Shown: in pieces, positions 35,936 to 49,300 of the stretch
Layout of the letters: each line of letters begins with the position of its first letter
How positions within the stretch are numbered: position 1 is the first letter of the stretch
Source of the DNA: Seriola aureovittata
Taxonomy: Eukaryota > Chordata > Actinopteri > Carangiformes > Carangidae
Reading direction: 5' to 3'
Assembly (NCBI RefSeq): GCF_021018895.1
Contig: NC_079383.1
Coordinates: 18,804,353-18,868,352, forward strand
DNA: 64,000 bases
Notes under the pieces: model-generated
Told to the model about the DNA's origin: nothing
The model's input: the letters and a program-made list of their open reading frames with translations, nothing else
The model's database searches: none
Position numbers and translations under genes: made by a program

Positions 35936-36899
35936 AGTGATGCTCTTTGTGTTGCCCTTCATTATGAACTTCATTTAGCTTTGTAAGGCGTTCGTCCAGC
36001 TACCTCAGTGAGGGCCCTGTGACAGATCATGTGATGTGAATTGTTAGTCGTGACTGCTTCTTTCCTCCACATTCAGTTAATTGGTGCTAGACTTCTTTTA
36101 TTCTGTAACCACAAAGATGTCTTTGAGATTCTATCTGTGGAATAAATCATACACTGAGAGATGACGGCCACAGTCAGTAAGCTGTATCACTCATAAAGAA
36201 GCATATAAGAAATGTATGTGACATCATTCCTGATTTCTTTGCTGGTTTACCTGTGGGCCAGTTTTGAGTCGACTGACAGGAAAAGATATAACAAAAAAAT
36301 GTCCGATGCTATTTGATCCTGCAATAGACTGGCTGGCTGGCTCCACAGAGGTGTGTGCATTGTCTGTGTGGGCTATAATTTCTTTATCTCAGGAGTTCAC
36401 CATTTCTCCGTCAGGCAGTTTTACTTTGGTGAATTCTCCCTTTTTAACCCAAGATGACACTGACAGACTGATTGTTTTCCTGCGCAGACCGTGATGGAGA
36501 AAACCAGGCAGGCGTGGGGACGGTCTAGACCTCCTGTAATCCCTAAGTTTCAACAGTGTTTGCTATAAATTCCCAAAATAGGTTACAGCCTCTATAATAC
36601 TTTGTCATGCATGTGGACATACGCTGTGAGAACTGGGCCACTGGGTGGACTATCTGTGGGTTGTTGTGAAAGGCAAGACCGGCTTAAAATTTCCTGGGAC
36701 ATTTTGTCGTTCCAGAGTGCAACTGATTTTAATATAATGAACCAAGCTACAAAACAATGATTTTTGTTGACTTCAATCTAAAAAGCTAGTTTTTGCCTTG
36801 AGTTAGAAAATGTTTTGTTAGTTTTTCTCCATACCAACTGGTCAAGCTCTGACTTGATGAGCTGTTTACTTTGTAATGTCATCCTCTATGGTTCAAAGT
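35936..36899. other. Intergenic, nothing recognised
   Basis: No repeat, exon or RNA gene signal identified. Confidence 0.4.
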
Positions 36900-37250
36900 T
36901 TACTTTACAATGACATTACTGTTGACATGCTAATGGTTAGCATGTAGTCTTTACCATCATAGTTTAGCATCTTAGCATTCTAACATTAGCTTATTTGCAC
37001 TAATCACAAATTATAGCTGAGGCTGGTTGGAACGCCATTAGTTTCTGCAGGTATTTGGTCATGACCCGAGTAAAAGTTCTGACCATTACGACAGTGCTGA
37101 AAAATTCAGGGGAATATCAGAGTCATCAGAATTCATCTTGTAGGGGACATGAATGCCGGTACCAAACTTCATAGCAGGTCATTTGATAGAAGTTGAGATT
37201 TTACAACTCGTACCAAAGTTGTGGAATGGCTGCCCGACTGCCACTGCCAC
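36900..37250 (+). repeat. Perciform-type interspersed repeat, copy 2
   Basis: CATGCTAATGGTTAGCATGT, TCTAACATTAGCTTATTTGC, GGTATTTGGTCATGACC and GGGGACATGAATGCCGGTAC occur in the order seen in copy 1 at 17040. The middle is better preserved here, and the 3' half is lost. Confidence 0.65.
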
Positions 37251-39831
37251 CTCTTAGATCACATGGCTACAGGTGTAGGCAGTGTGGATAAGCTGTTTAA
37301 TTTCCCAGATGACAGTCAGGACAGGAACAAAGTCAAACCCCATCAGATGTTAGTAGGTAGCTCAAAAATATTGTAGGTATTTACATACAGACGGATTTGT
37401 ACCAGAGAACCCAGGGGAGTCGGGGGTGGGGGGGTCCTGAGAGAATAATTACTAATCCCCAGATCCTCCCTTGGTAATACTGACGCCATCTGGAGTGGGT
37501 TTTTTAGCCCAAAATATCTTGTTTTCATCATAGTTTCAAAAGTTTTTGAGTGTTTGTTGATCACGGCAACAAAGCAAAAGTTCATTTTGCTATATGCCTC
37601 TGCAGCGAGTTAATAAAGCACTTCATGCTCATTAAAATTATTCTCTCAAAATAGATTTTTTTTAGCAATAATCTTCTACGTACATGTTACCAGCAATGTT
37701 CAAGGGTACTTATGAGTGTTTTAAGCTTCTGCAGTGTTTACCTGGCAAAACAGTTACACAAGCGAAGCTCATTTTGGTAGGTTTGTGTCTGAACCACATG
37801 AACCAAAAAAAGAAAAAATACTTTGTTATATTTCATATTGTTGGTCTCTCTTCTCCAAAGCTTCATGCAAACCATTTGTAATCATTTGTAAGACAAGCAA
37901 TTCCAGCTTTATCTGTGTGCTACCCCCTCGCCCCCATACGTCCAGGCTGCCACCCGGGTGTTCTAGGTGTGGATCAGCACAGGAACACAAGCTTTGTTGG
38001 CACAACTCGAGCTCTGTGTGTCTGTAAAGCCCTGTGTTTTTAGTGCATGGGAGTAAATGGCAGATTATGCATGAAGCCCCCTTGCAGCAAAGCAGTCAGA
38101 CAAGGTGACCCCAGAGAACAAGGCTGTGTTTGGAAGATATGGAGATCAGTGTGGTCATCCATGACTGCCAGTCTCCTACTTTACACCCTCCCCCCTTTTT
38201 TTTTTCAATTCCAATCTTAACTGCTGAATTCACGATAGGCTGCACTGCATTCCCACAATGCATTCACACATTTACAATTTTATCTCCATTGCTAAGTGGC
38301 ATTTTTTATTCATACACAGATGGTTATTTGCCTAATGAAGAGAAAGACACATTCGGGTTTGTTTAAATCCCACTGAGGATGTAGCTTTTTACCAAGAAAC
38401 ACATGGGAAATCAAGTTTATTTAAGACCTGTCTACACACAGAATTATTACAAGTTTATATTAATCATAGCACAGCAAGAATTTTTTTCTGAGTCAGAAAA
38501 TTCTGGAAAAATCATAAATGTCCACGACACCAGACCTGTGCTGCCAAAATGTTTGCCGTGTTTAAATGAAAAAGTCAACGTACTTTAACACATATGGCAC
38601 AAGGAGACATGCAGAATTCACTGTCATCATTCAAGTCATTGCCAGATACATTCGGCATGTATACCACCACTGACAACTGCCTTTTGCAGTGAAACATTTT
38701 TGCAGTCATATATGGAAATTACAAGACGTGTGTTGAGTCAGTGTAGACAGTTCCCAGATTTGAATCTCAGTCCTTGTCAGTTCTATCTGGAGTTTGAATG
38801 TCCTCCTCTTGCTGTCATGCGTTTCCTCTAGTGTCAAATGATGAATTTGATTATTCACATATTCACTACTCATCGCATAGGGGATTCTTTATAGAGGACA
38901 ACTATATATAGTATGCCTGACGGCAAATTCAAAAGGTACATTGCCATGCAAAATCTTTTTGGGGGCATTTTACAACCTGATCGCTTATAGAGCGATATTA
39001 TTCATTAATCAGCAAACACGCTATATGGTAAAAACTTTGGACACAACCTTAGAAAACAGATATAAAAATAAATAATAGTGTATTGACAATAACCCTGTTA
39101 TTGAAGAAAATAAAATACAGATTTTGTGTTAATAATACACATGTGATAATATCGTGATGGCAGATGTTGGGAATGGTGGCATCTTTTGTTTTTCTGTTTA
39201 TCTGGCTGCTTTTCACTTTATCCATGAAGTGTATTTTTCCTTTTTGTACAGTTATAGTTAGACCTCCCTACACTTGTATTTGTGTTTAATTCATTTGCCA
39301 AATAAAAAACAAAACACACAAACAAAGTTAAATATATTGCAACAATATTGTGAATTGTTTGGCCATGATAGTCATGTAGTGAAAATCTGAACAAAGAAAA
39401 TAGTATCACCATGTTGCTGCAAAACTTTACATTTGGAAACACTAAGTCCTCATGGAAGTCTGGGAAAGTGTTAAAAAAATCTTCTACAGTAATCCAATGA
39501 TGTATTCTTGTGATCACTGTTGAGAGGAGATCCACTTTCTGTCTGCAAAGGCCATCAGGTCGTGCTCATGCTTGTGGCCACTTCTGTAAATCTCTGTTAA
39601 CCACTGATGACACGCAGCTGCTGTTGCAGCTCAAAATAGTTGGCTCCCGAGCAGTAAACTTTCAACAGTTCTCAACTTTTTTGCCTTTGTTCCGACACCT
39701 TGGAAAGATCATTTCTTATGTTTCTGTTCCCTTAAGATGCCTCTTGAAATCATGTCAGAGTGTTCAAAGCAACTCTGGCTGATGCTGCCCTATTTCAGTG
39801 ACAAGACAGGCAAGGGAGCAGTGTTCCTCTC

Positions 39832-39863
<32 letters not shown>

Positions 39864-42800
39864 CAGTGGAGATACCCTCCATACTGTTTTGTTGTGGGTT
39901 GTGAGTGTGCAATTCACTGAGCCTCAGTAAAATTTAGACGTCAAGAAGGGATCACCTCACTCAACCAACAATCTTTGAAAGTGAGCTTCTTACCCTCCTC
40001 TATTGGTGGCTCCTTAAACTGCAGTACCATTCAGTCAGACTCTGCCAAACATTCACACATGGTGAAGGATACACAAAAAAGAAAAAGAAAAAAAGTTTCG
40101 GAAGCTATTTAAAAGCAAACAAAGCTGACTTGGCCTACACCAAAACCATTTTCTGATGTGTCATCACTGTCCTCTCCTACACCTTCACCTGCTTGACCCC
40201 ACATTAGTCTTGTCTGAAATTCACCTTATTGCAGTGAAATTCGCCACAGGCCACCCGCTGACACTCTTCTCATGCAGGAGAAAATTAACAACAGTCGCTC
40301 ACTTCTCTTTTCCAAAAGCAGCTTTTAAAGCCAAGTAATTACTGGTGGTGGTGTGAGCCAAGGGCAGCAGTCTCTCTCTGTAAAGTCTGTTCAGAGTACA
40401 AAGCGCTGTGACCTGAGCGGGTCCCACTTATGCAGCACATGTACTCTTAAAGAAATGGATGCAATGCGCTGTAGTGGTTACTGTTTCATGATTTGATGTA
40501 AAGGTCAGAGTTCCTTAGGACTGGTATTTTCATTCTTAGATGCTGGTAGTATTAAATGTCTCTGAAGTATAGTACAGTAAGTACATTGTGAACTCAGACT
40601 ATAGACATCTGTCTGGTCTTTGCTTTAAACTAAAATGGATCCATGTATCTAAAACATCATTACTTTTTTTATTTATTTTTTGGGCAACTTTGAGGCAGAA
40701 CTTTAACTGCTCCCAATCTTTGACATAAAGGCTACCTATTATTAGCTTATTTTGGCTAATGGGATAGCAAAGAATCACCTATTGACACAGCTAGCAACAT
40801 TAGCAATCACTCTGATTTGTTGCTTTCCACTTGATGAATTTAATTCCAAATTTCACTCTCTTGAATTTTGATTTTATGTTTATCAGCTCCTAAAGAGACG
40901 CTGGTGATTTACCAGCTAAATGTAAGACTTTCTTCACTAGTTAGGTGCTAACTTTAGTTAGGTTTATCGTAGCTTATATTTTTCCTTCCACTGGTGGAAA
41001 TGGGGTTGATGAGCAGACAGAATGGAACATACATGGGCTAAATTATGAAGAGTTGAAATTGGCTGAAAAGCTTTATTAGCTTTCTTAACCTCTTTTAGCT
41101 TCTTTATTTTTTAATAAAATGTTGAGAAGTAGATGAACTATAGTTCTAGCTTACCATGTATTCCATTGTTTTGTTTTTTTCTGTGAGTGTTAGCGAGCAA
41201 TTGAAATGTCAGCCATTTCATGTGAGGCCACACACTGAAAGCAATTAATGTTATAATGGTGTGCCAACAAGACAGGAAGAAAGGCTGTAGTAAATAATTG
41301 TGATTCTTAATTATGTTTCTTTATGAAAAGTCAATAAGGATTAAATGTTTCATAAAGATCAATTGATGGTCAACCTCATAATTGTTGGCTTTCAGATCAG
41401 AGGCATTTCTAGGATAAAAAAAAAACACTTTGACTTTCTTCACTAACAAAGTTCATGCATTGCAGCTGCAGCATCTATAGTAGATTTATTATGGTCATAA
41501 CCTGCCCTGTCAGAGCCTGCTTGTTGTAATTAGTTGTTAAATTCTGTCATGCAGGGAAACTGAGCCTTTTACTATAACATAGCTCATTTTTGATGTGACT
41601 ATATTTTTTTATAAATTAATAGCTAAACCAAATAGATTACGCTGGTTTTTGAAGTATAGTTTGTCATTTTTGGGAATACACATAGTTCTTTTCTTGCAGA
41701 GATTTACTGTATAAGAGCAGATTCACACCATTCTTGTGTCTGTGTGGTCGATGTGGAGCAGGAACCAGCAATGGAAAGGGAAGGGAAACAAATTCCATCT
41801 CCCAGCACCTCTCTGAAGCTCAATAATCAACTCATTTTAGGTTGAGTGTTTAAGACAAAAAGCAAAGTCTAAATTTGACAGTCTACCATTCACAAACTGC
41901 TCCACATGTTATAATTAAATGTCACCTTGTAGTACACATTTGTTTTAAGCCATAAGAACATTCTAATGTTCACTTGTGAAATCAACTTGTGTGTCAAAGA
42001 GATACCACCACACCATGCACCAGACAATTGTCACCATTTTTAAATTCCATAATTGTTATTAGTTAGAAAAAAGAAAAGTCTTCGAGTTCCCTTTTCTTTT
42101 TAACCCTGCTAAAGAGGTTCTTCGGTATTCTACCAGGCATTACAAGGTCATGTACCAACAAAATAGTAGCACATATTCACCATGTTGCTGGTATGTTCAC
42201 ACTCGGAGGTGTTATATTATTTCCTTTTAGCTGCAAGGCATTAAAGAGATACCAGTACAAAAGACAGCAGCTATCACTGTCAGAGAGATTTATGTATCGG
42301 TAACCTAAAGCATGCAGAGTATGTAAATCAGTGTTAAATTTGCATCCTGTGAAACACCAGAATCACATATTTGCATTCCAAATGTGAGGGGGAAACAGAT
42401 CCATGTATAAAAAATGTCAAAAGTGGATGACAATGACTGGCTATCTGATGCTTCAATAGACATCAAATGTTAAATTTACTATTTTTGTGCATTTTTTAAA
42501 ATTATATTCTGCAGAAAAGGGAATGAACGTGATCAAATATTGTGTGCCGTCATAAATTGAAAGCTTATATCCCCTAATGAAAACACACGAGTTAAATCCC
42601 ACTGGAAACTCTCGATATAGACCCATCTCTTGGCTCATTTACTGCGCTGAGCTTTTTACAAAAAAAGACATAGCAGAGCAGCATACTTTCCTTTTAATCT
42701 TCGTTTCGAGAAGATTCAAGATTAGAAAATCTCATTTAAGCTCCATCATCTACCTCACTGGACATATTCGAGAACTTTATTGCAAACAATGAATAATTAA

Positions 42801-45800
42801 AATGAAACTTTGCGAGCCACTTTTCATTTCATTGTAATGCCGACGTGTAGTGATGTAACTAATGAGATTTTAGCAATGGGCCGACTTCTCCCACAGGTGC
42901 TGTAATTGCTGTGTCTTCAACAGTTTTGGTGGAGCTGGGAAATTGCCTCGCCGTGAGGTCTGTACTTTGATGAGCTCTGATTTCTTCAAAGGAAAAACGC
43001 AGCACCTTTATGATCTCCGCTCCACTGACTGATCGCTGCATGTTGCAACGCTGTCACTTGTTTTTGTGTGCGTCGCACAGACAGACATTACTATTTTGGC
43101 GTATGAGTGTCAATAACAGAGCAGCGTTTTTGGATTTATTTTACGCTCAAAGTGGTGATTCATGTCCTTTTTATACTCTAAGGGATGTCAGATGTAAATC
43201 GAACATCATAAAGATGCCACACAGATTCTTGTTGTGCGTGTGTGTGAGAGATGGAAATACTTTCTGTGTGTCTGTTCTGCCTGTAATTTCTTATTTACGC
43301 GAACGTCTTTGGGATATACTTAAAATGAAAAAATAAAATGGCTTTTCATACTTGATTTGAAGCTACTTTTTAGAAAATTATTAAAAGCCAATTTGTTGCC
43401 TTTCAACAATTTCCTCTTTGATCCTTGATTTTTATGTCTAATTAGTCACAAAAGGTAGACAAAAATGTCATTCAAACTTAGAGGTTTTTATTTATTTGTT
43501 TTCTTTACACTGTCATAGTGAATTCCCTCAGCTGCTCAGGAGCAATTCACAGACCTGAATCACATGACTGGATATAAAAACAGACTGGAAGCATTATATC
43601 TGTGACAATAACTGTCAAACCCGTCATCTTTATTTAATTTTAGCAGTGATACAACAATCGCTGTAGAATTAGGCCACAAAAAGAAGGAGTTGATCACTGT
43701 GTTAACAAGCTCCAAATTCTATCAAATCTTTCTTTCCTTCTTTTATTAAACACTTTACCCACAGGAAACCTGCTCCTATATCCTGGTATACAGTATAAGT
43801 TACTTTCTTTTACAATTTCGGTCCCTCGCTTCCAAAACCCTCCCTTTTCTCTGATGTGTGAAATATCTAATTGAACAGTGAAACTCTCCATAGAGCTGTT
43901 TTGCAAAGTGAACAGAATTAAAATTCGCCTCACTAAGGACAATAATTATTCACTGAAGGCTTTTCTCTCAATGCCAGCCACTGCACATGCGGCTTGAATT
44001 CGAGTTGATTCAAATGAAATAGTCAAACGTTTACGATATGCTGTGTTTATGTTAATGTGCCAAGAACATTTGTGAGATATATGCAAAGGGACATCTTACT
44101 GTAAGCTGGAAAACAGGCTTAACTTTTGGCGCACTGGCTCTAAAGCTTGGTTTTAATATATTTAAGCACAATCAAATAACACACAGAGGGTGTGGACATA
44201 ATAACATGTACAGGTCATAATATAATACACTTCAATATCCTTGCAAATCACTACCTTTTGTGAAGTTATAGTTTCCAGGTTTTGTTGAGCCCGTGTCAGA
44301 AACATATGGTAATTTTTGTGACCATAGCTTGTATTGGATTGCATTATGTTGCATGCAGTTCCTGTTATTTCGTCCGTACTCTGTAGGAGGACACGGCTGC
44401 CAATCCTGAGTCCAGCTCTCCTCCCACACAATACCTCAGGGAATATGATTATAAGTGTTTTTTAAGATCCACAAAACATATCTGGACTGGATTAGCAAAT
44501 TCCCCCTGACGTGAGCACTGGAAACTGGTCCAATTGTCCAACTGTAAACATTAAATCATACTGTAAATCCAATCGTTTGTTGTTTTTTTCATAAATGAAA
44601 AAGTAAAAGAATGCATGAAGTAAAAAAAAAAAAAAAACAGGCACTGACCATGTCACAGCAGAGTGTGGATGCCAGCAACCTCTTCATCTACACGTCAATA
44701 TGCTTAATTGTCATTCAGTCATAATAGCCTCTGCTGGAGCATATGGGTCCGGCAGAGTAGTGTGCAGAAGGTGCCAACACATGGTCGCTTCATGAGCCTA
44801 ACCAACAGCCTAAATCTCAGAGGAACTTGTGAAATGTGAGTGCACGAAAACTGACAGCTCCAAAGCTTTTTCTGTAGAAGGAATGTGATGATTTTAGTGT
44901 TAACATCATTAACATCAGGAGAGGAAATTTGCAGTTCATGAAAAAGGATAAACTATTTCACAAAAAGGATGGTTTGTATACAAATTGACAATACAAGGCA
45001 ATAAGTAAGCAATACTGGTTGATGTGTGTTCAGTTACAGTGGCTATCCACGTATAGGAATTGATATCTGGGGAGGTGTACACACAACTAATGAGATCTTA
45101 CCTGCATAGCCGTAGGGTTTTGCAGCTCAAAGAGACTCTCTGCCAGTCTCTGAATTTTGTGTCTACACAATATTACACAAATACGAATGCGCACTCTACT
45201 GAACCCATATGTTGGTCATCACAATTAGAAGATTTAATTGGCGCTGCACCGACGTTGCAGAAGGGATCCATGAAGTCCAGCAGCAGCAGATTCAAATTAA
45301 CTCCATAAATCTTTTTTTTTTTTTTTTCTCCCTCTCTTTCTCTGGGAATGCATGTTGAAATGCTCATTACTTAGTGTGATTCACATAGAAAGTCAGATTA
45401 AGAAAAAAAAAAATTAATATTAAAATTAACCCTCTTCAAGAACCTTTCAAGTCTCTTAGATATTTTTCTCTTGATACAAAACTGAGGTCAAATGAGTGAA
45501 CTCAGCATTTTTACATGTCACAGAGCAGGATGGGAGGTTAACTGCTTAATTGTATCATGCAATGGGTTTATGCAAACTCCTGTATTTTTTTTGTTTTTCC
45601 ACTATTGATTTTTTGTCCTATGCTTTATAAGTTGCACATTTCTGTGAGCTTGTAGAAATTGATCAGGTCCAACTATGTTTGGCCAAATAAGAGTCGACAA
45701 GGATAGAATATTTTATTCAGGTTTAGCTTATTAACAGTGTCAGTCAGGTGTTTAAGATACTAACTTCTAACTGATGAATAAATATGGCTTGATAAGGCTT

Positions 45801-46240
45801 TAATTAAATGTTAGTGTAACCCTGATTTCTTGGTCGGTAGCGTTCTCCAGGCTCTGGGCTGTGGACGAGAAGCAGGCAGCAGTTTTCTTTTAACGGTCTT
45901 CTTCAATCACCCCCAACATGGCAGGACAGTACACACACCTTATATTCTTCCCTCTCAGCAACACATGTGCATCAGAAAAACACTGTAACATTCACACATG
46001 TTCCCTTATAAACAATGGCAGGTGGGAATCAAAGATACGCCACACTGAAGGGGTTCGTAAATAAAGAAATGAAATAAAATCAATACCAACGCCTATTTTT
46101 TTCATTTCTCCCTCTATTTCTCTCTCCTGCTCCATAAATCAAGATATATACATCAAATATAAATCTCTGCAACCAAAATATAAAGCTATAGCAATGATAG
46201 AAAGCTGTCAGTTATTTTATCCCTCTGTAGTAGTGTATGC
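37251..46240. other. Intergenic gene desert
   Basis: Contains a 28-A run (39832-39859) and A and T runs at 44623 and 45311, with no clear transposon ends. The stretch 42570-43030 is complex, unrepetitive sequence that could be a conserved non-coding element. GCTA-rich text at about 40740-40800 may be a very old piece of the repeat at 36900. Confidence 0.45.
39832..39859 (+). repeat. Poly-A run (28 A)
   Basis: Uninterrupted A tract ending in AGAGGCAGTGGAG. It may be the tail of a retroposed copy, but no SINE or LINE body was recognised to its left. Confidence 0.9.
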
Positions 46241-46318
46241 CGTTACGTAACGTTAGAGTACATCACACCATGTTACACTACACTACGCTACGTTACATCA
46301 CGCTATGTAATGCTACTT
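46228..46318. repeat. Degenerate short tandem repeat (CTACG/TTACA units)
   Basis: Repeated five- to ten-base units such as CACTACGCTACGTTACATC and ACGCTATGTAATGCTAC show an imperfect TAC/ACG period over about 75-90 bp. It is followed by TA-rich sequence. Confidence 0.6.
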
Positions 46319-46350
46319 TATATGTTATGTATATATATGTACAAATTACA

Positions 46351-46377
46351 ATATATATATATATATATATATATATA
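46351..46377. repeat. TA microsatellite
   Basis: About 13 AT dinucleotides, read directly. Confidence 0.9.
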
Positions 46378-49300
46378 CAGGTGTGTTAAAGTGCTGAAAC
46401 TGATGATGAATTAATTATAGAATAGCCTCAAATAATATTAGATATTAATAAGGTAAACTTATAATCAAAATAATGCAAATGTGTACAATACCTATGGTTA
46501 TAGTAGCATGCACAACTCGTCATTAAAACTATTAAAGTGTATCATAAAGAAATATATGTACAGTTTATATCTATATACTGTATATATATTATAAACATGA
46601 GTCATAATGGTTAGTGCATGTCTGCTCTTACAGTATCATAGTCTATTTTAAACCTTGAACAAATGTTAATGGTTGTGATATGAGTCAGTGGCTGCGTCTC
46701 AGTCTCATAGAAGGAAAAAAAAAATTGGCATTTTGTCATCTTACAGCACATGTGGGCAAAGTAATTAAAAGTTTAGATCATGACTTCGATGCAGCAAAAC
46801 TAGCTTAACAGTCAAAGGGTATTTCAGGACAAATTTGAATGATATTTCAAATGCATTGTGTAGACAGAAAAATGATTGGGCATTACTGATGTCTTGTTGG
46901 AGCTTGTTTTCAAATGTCATGACAAAATATCCTACAACAAACTCGTTTTTTTGCTGGACCAGACCAGGACATGGCTTAAATGTGTCCCTCACACAGACTT
47001 GGTTATTCTTTATTTCAAAGAGCAAACCCTGGAGATCTTAAATAATGAAGGACCTCTTACTATTTCAAAAGGAGCCTTTCGCAGTTAATTTCACTGCGAT
47101 ACGTCTGTCAGACAGGCGGCACTATGTCAAAGACTTACATTTTTCATGAACTTTCATTAATTTGATTGAATAATTCAGCAAATCACTTTGATGAAAGCGA
47201 CATCATTCTCATTGCTCTTGTGGTTGTCAGTTTTTAGCCTTTGTCTAAACAAGATTACCCAAGTGCATTGCGCAACCCACATGTGCTCCATGTAACAGAT
47301 CAGCTTCTTCATCAGCTTGTTTGTCCCATTTTTAAATAGTTTTTTTTGTATTTTTTATTAATTGTTCAAAGGCCAATATTTGATATGTCCATCAATATTA
47401 GAAGAGTGTGGAATAATACGATATTTCTGTATATGATATGTGTTATTTCAGGTTAGAGGTGCAGCAGATTCCTCAGAATAGCCCTGTGTGCAGAGATGAA
47501 CTCGTTTTTTGAAAGCTGAGCGTATATTACTTGTGTTTTCACACTTTCAGTCCTTGAGCTGATCATTATAATTTCATAGATCCTCCTCATTGGCTCATAT
47601 GGACTTGTTCTGCATTAATATATCCAGGGTTTCTCTTTAAATATAGATTTTTTTTCTCATGACTGACATCTTATGTTGTATTTTTTTCCCCCCTCATTAC
47701 TATCCCTCCCTTTTTTTCTCAGGAATAACAACTTGTGAAATTGAAACCGTTCCTTGTGACCTTTCTTGCTCATAATAATCTTGTCTCTGAACCAATTATT
47801 CAGATTTGTTTAAACACGTTTTGTTGTGCATGTTTTGTTCTCTGATTCCTTTTGCATTTATCACAATAAATCAATGCAGCATTATCGTCTCCTTTATCTC
47901 CTTTGTGTTATGCCACAAATGGTCAACCATGCTCTGCAAACCAGATGTTTACATCATCACATCTGTATGTGAAAGTGACATGAACTGCTCTGTATCTGCT
48001 GGAAGAAGCAAACTACAGGCAAAACTGAATCTAGACTTGATTCAAAGTTTTCTTTTTTTGGACTCACACTGGCAGGCAGTGTACAGTGCTATAGATTGCA
48101 TTGTAATAACTGAGAACTTGCCCTGTCCAGTTCAATAAACAAACCAAAAGGAGCCTCCTCTGTGGGTGGGTGTGAGAAACTTTTCCTCAAACTCGCAGCC
48201 AATCCAATTGCAACCTTGTGCTCCGCATGCAGCCCACCTATTCAGCGGCCTCTAACTTGATTTTCTCCAGACCTCTTGGAATGAGCCGGTGTTGTGGCTT
48301 CGTCACTTTGCTGCTGGTGTGATAGATGGCTGAGCTGCTGATTGAACTGATTCAAAAGTGAATTTCTGAAGGGAACAAATGTTGCAGACCGACCACTGGA
48401 GGAAGTTAAACTGTTTTCAAAGCCTCTGCTTGTTTTTTATTTATTTTATGGAATGAAATACACTTTCAAAATTCATATTTATTGCTTTATTTGTTTACAA
48501 AGGGAGTTATCTTTTTTTACACAGCTGCACAGTCACTTCCTCTCTAAGTGCTTTCTGCTAAATAAACATAATCAGGATGTAATTAAAATCTGCAACAACG
48601 TACAATTTAGAGTATATGCAATAAAGTGATTATACATTTCAAAAAGCAATTTAGCTAGCAAGCTTTACATTTTTTTTAATATAAATTAGTGGATGTCACA
48701 GGGTCTTTTGGCTTAACAGCCACTCCTTCACTCTCACTTAATGAAAAAGAAAAGGATAGGCTGAGAAATGAAATGCACTTTTAATTATTTCGCAAACTGC
48801 TGAATGGAGCTAAAACACAGCTCTCATTATCAAGCAGAGTGATGCAGCGAGGATCCACTGCAGTCAATCAAGACTCGAAACTCTCCGCCTGATTAACAAA
48901 GGGGAAGCTGCAGAGGAAATGCTTTTATTTTAATAGATATTTAACTCACAGCGCTGCCCATAACCTCACCATAGCAGTCTGGATAACAATGTCAGGTTTT
49001 GTGTAGAAGAAAACACAACTACAACCTTGGTCTAAGACCCTTAAAATGAGGCGTTACCAAGCAGCCTCTTTTCATTTTGAATGATCAACAACCAGCAGGT
49101 GATTAGAGATCAAAGTTTTTGGACTTTTATGAGTCATATCACACACACTCTCAAAGCCGTGGTGAAAGACATCAATCTACAGGGAGAAGGGGCTGTGAGT
49201 AAGCAGACTGTCTTGACATATTCTTACAATTTCTGATACAGAAATGATCAATATGCAGGCTGTTTGTCCATCATCACCTCCCAAAATGACCCATTTAAAC

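Noticed and set aside
45835..46120. Possible LTR-like stretch
   Set aside because: Some promoter-like and pyrimidine-rich text, but no TG...CA ends or flanking duplication could be placed.
47806..48138. 110-codon plus-strand open frame
   Set aside because: Hydrophobic start, but no conserved motif, no splice context and composition typical of chance.
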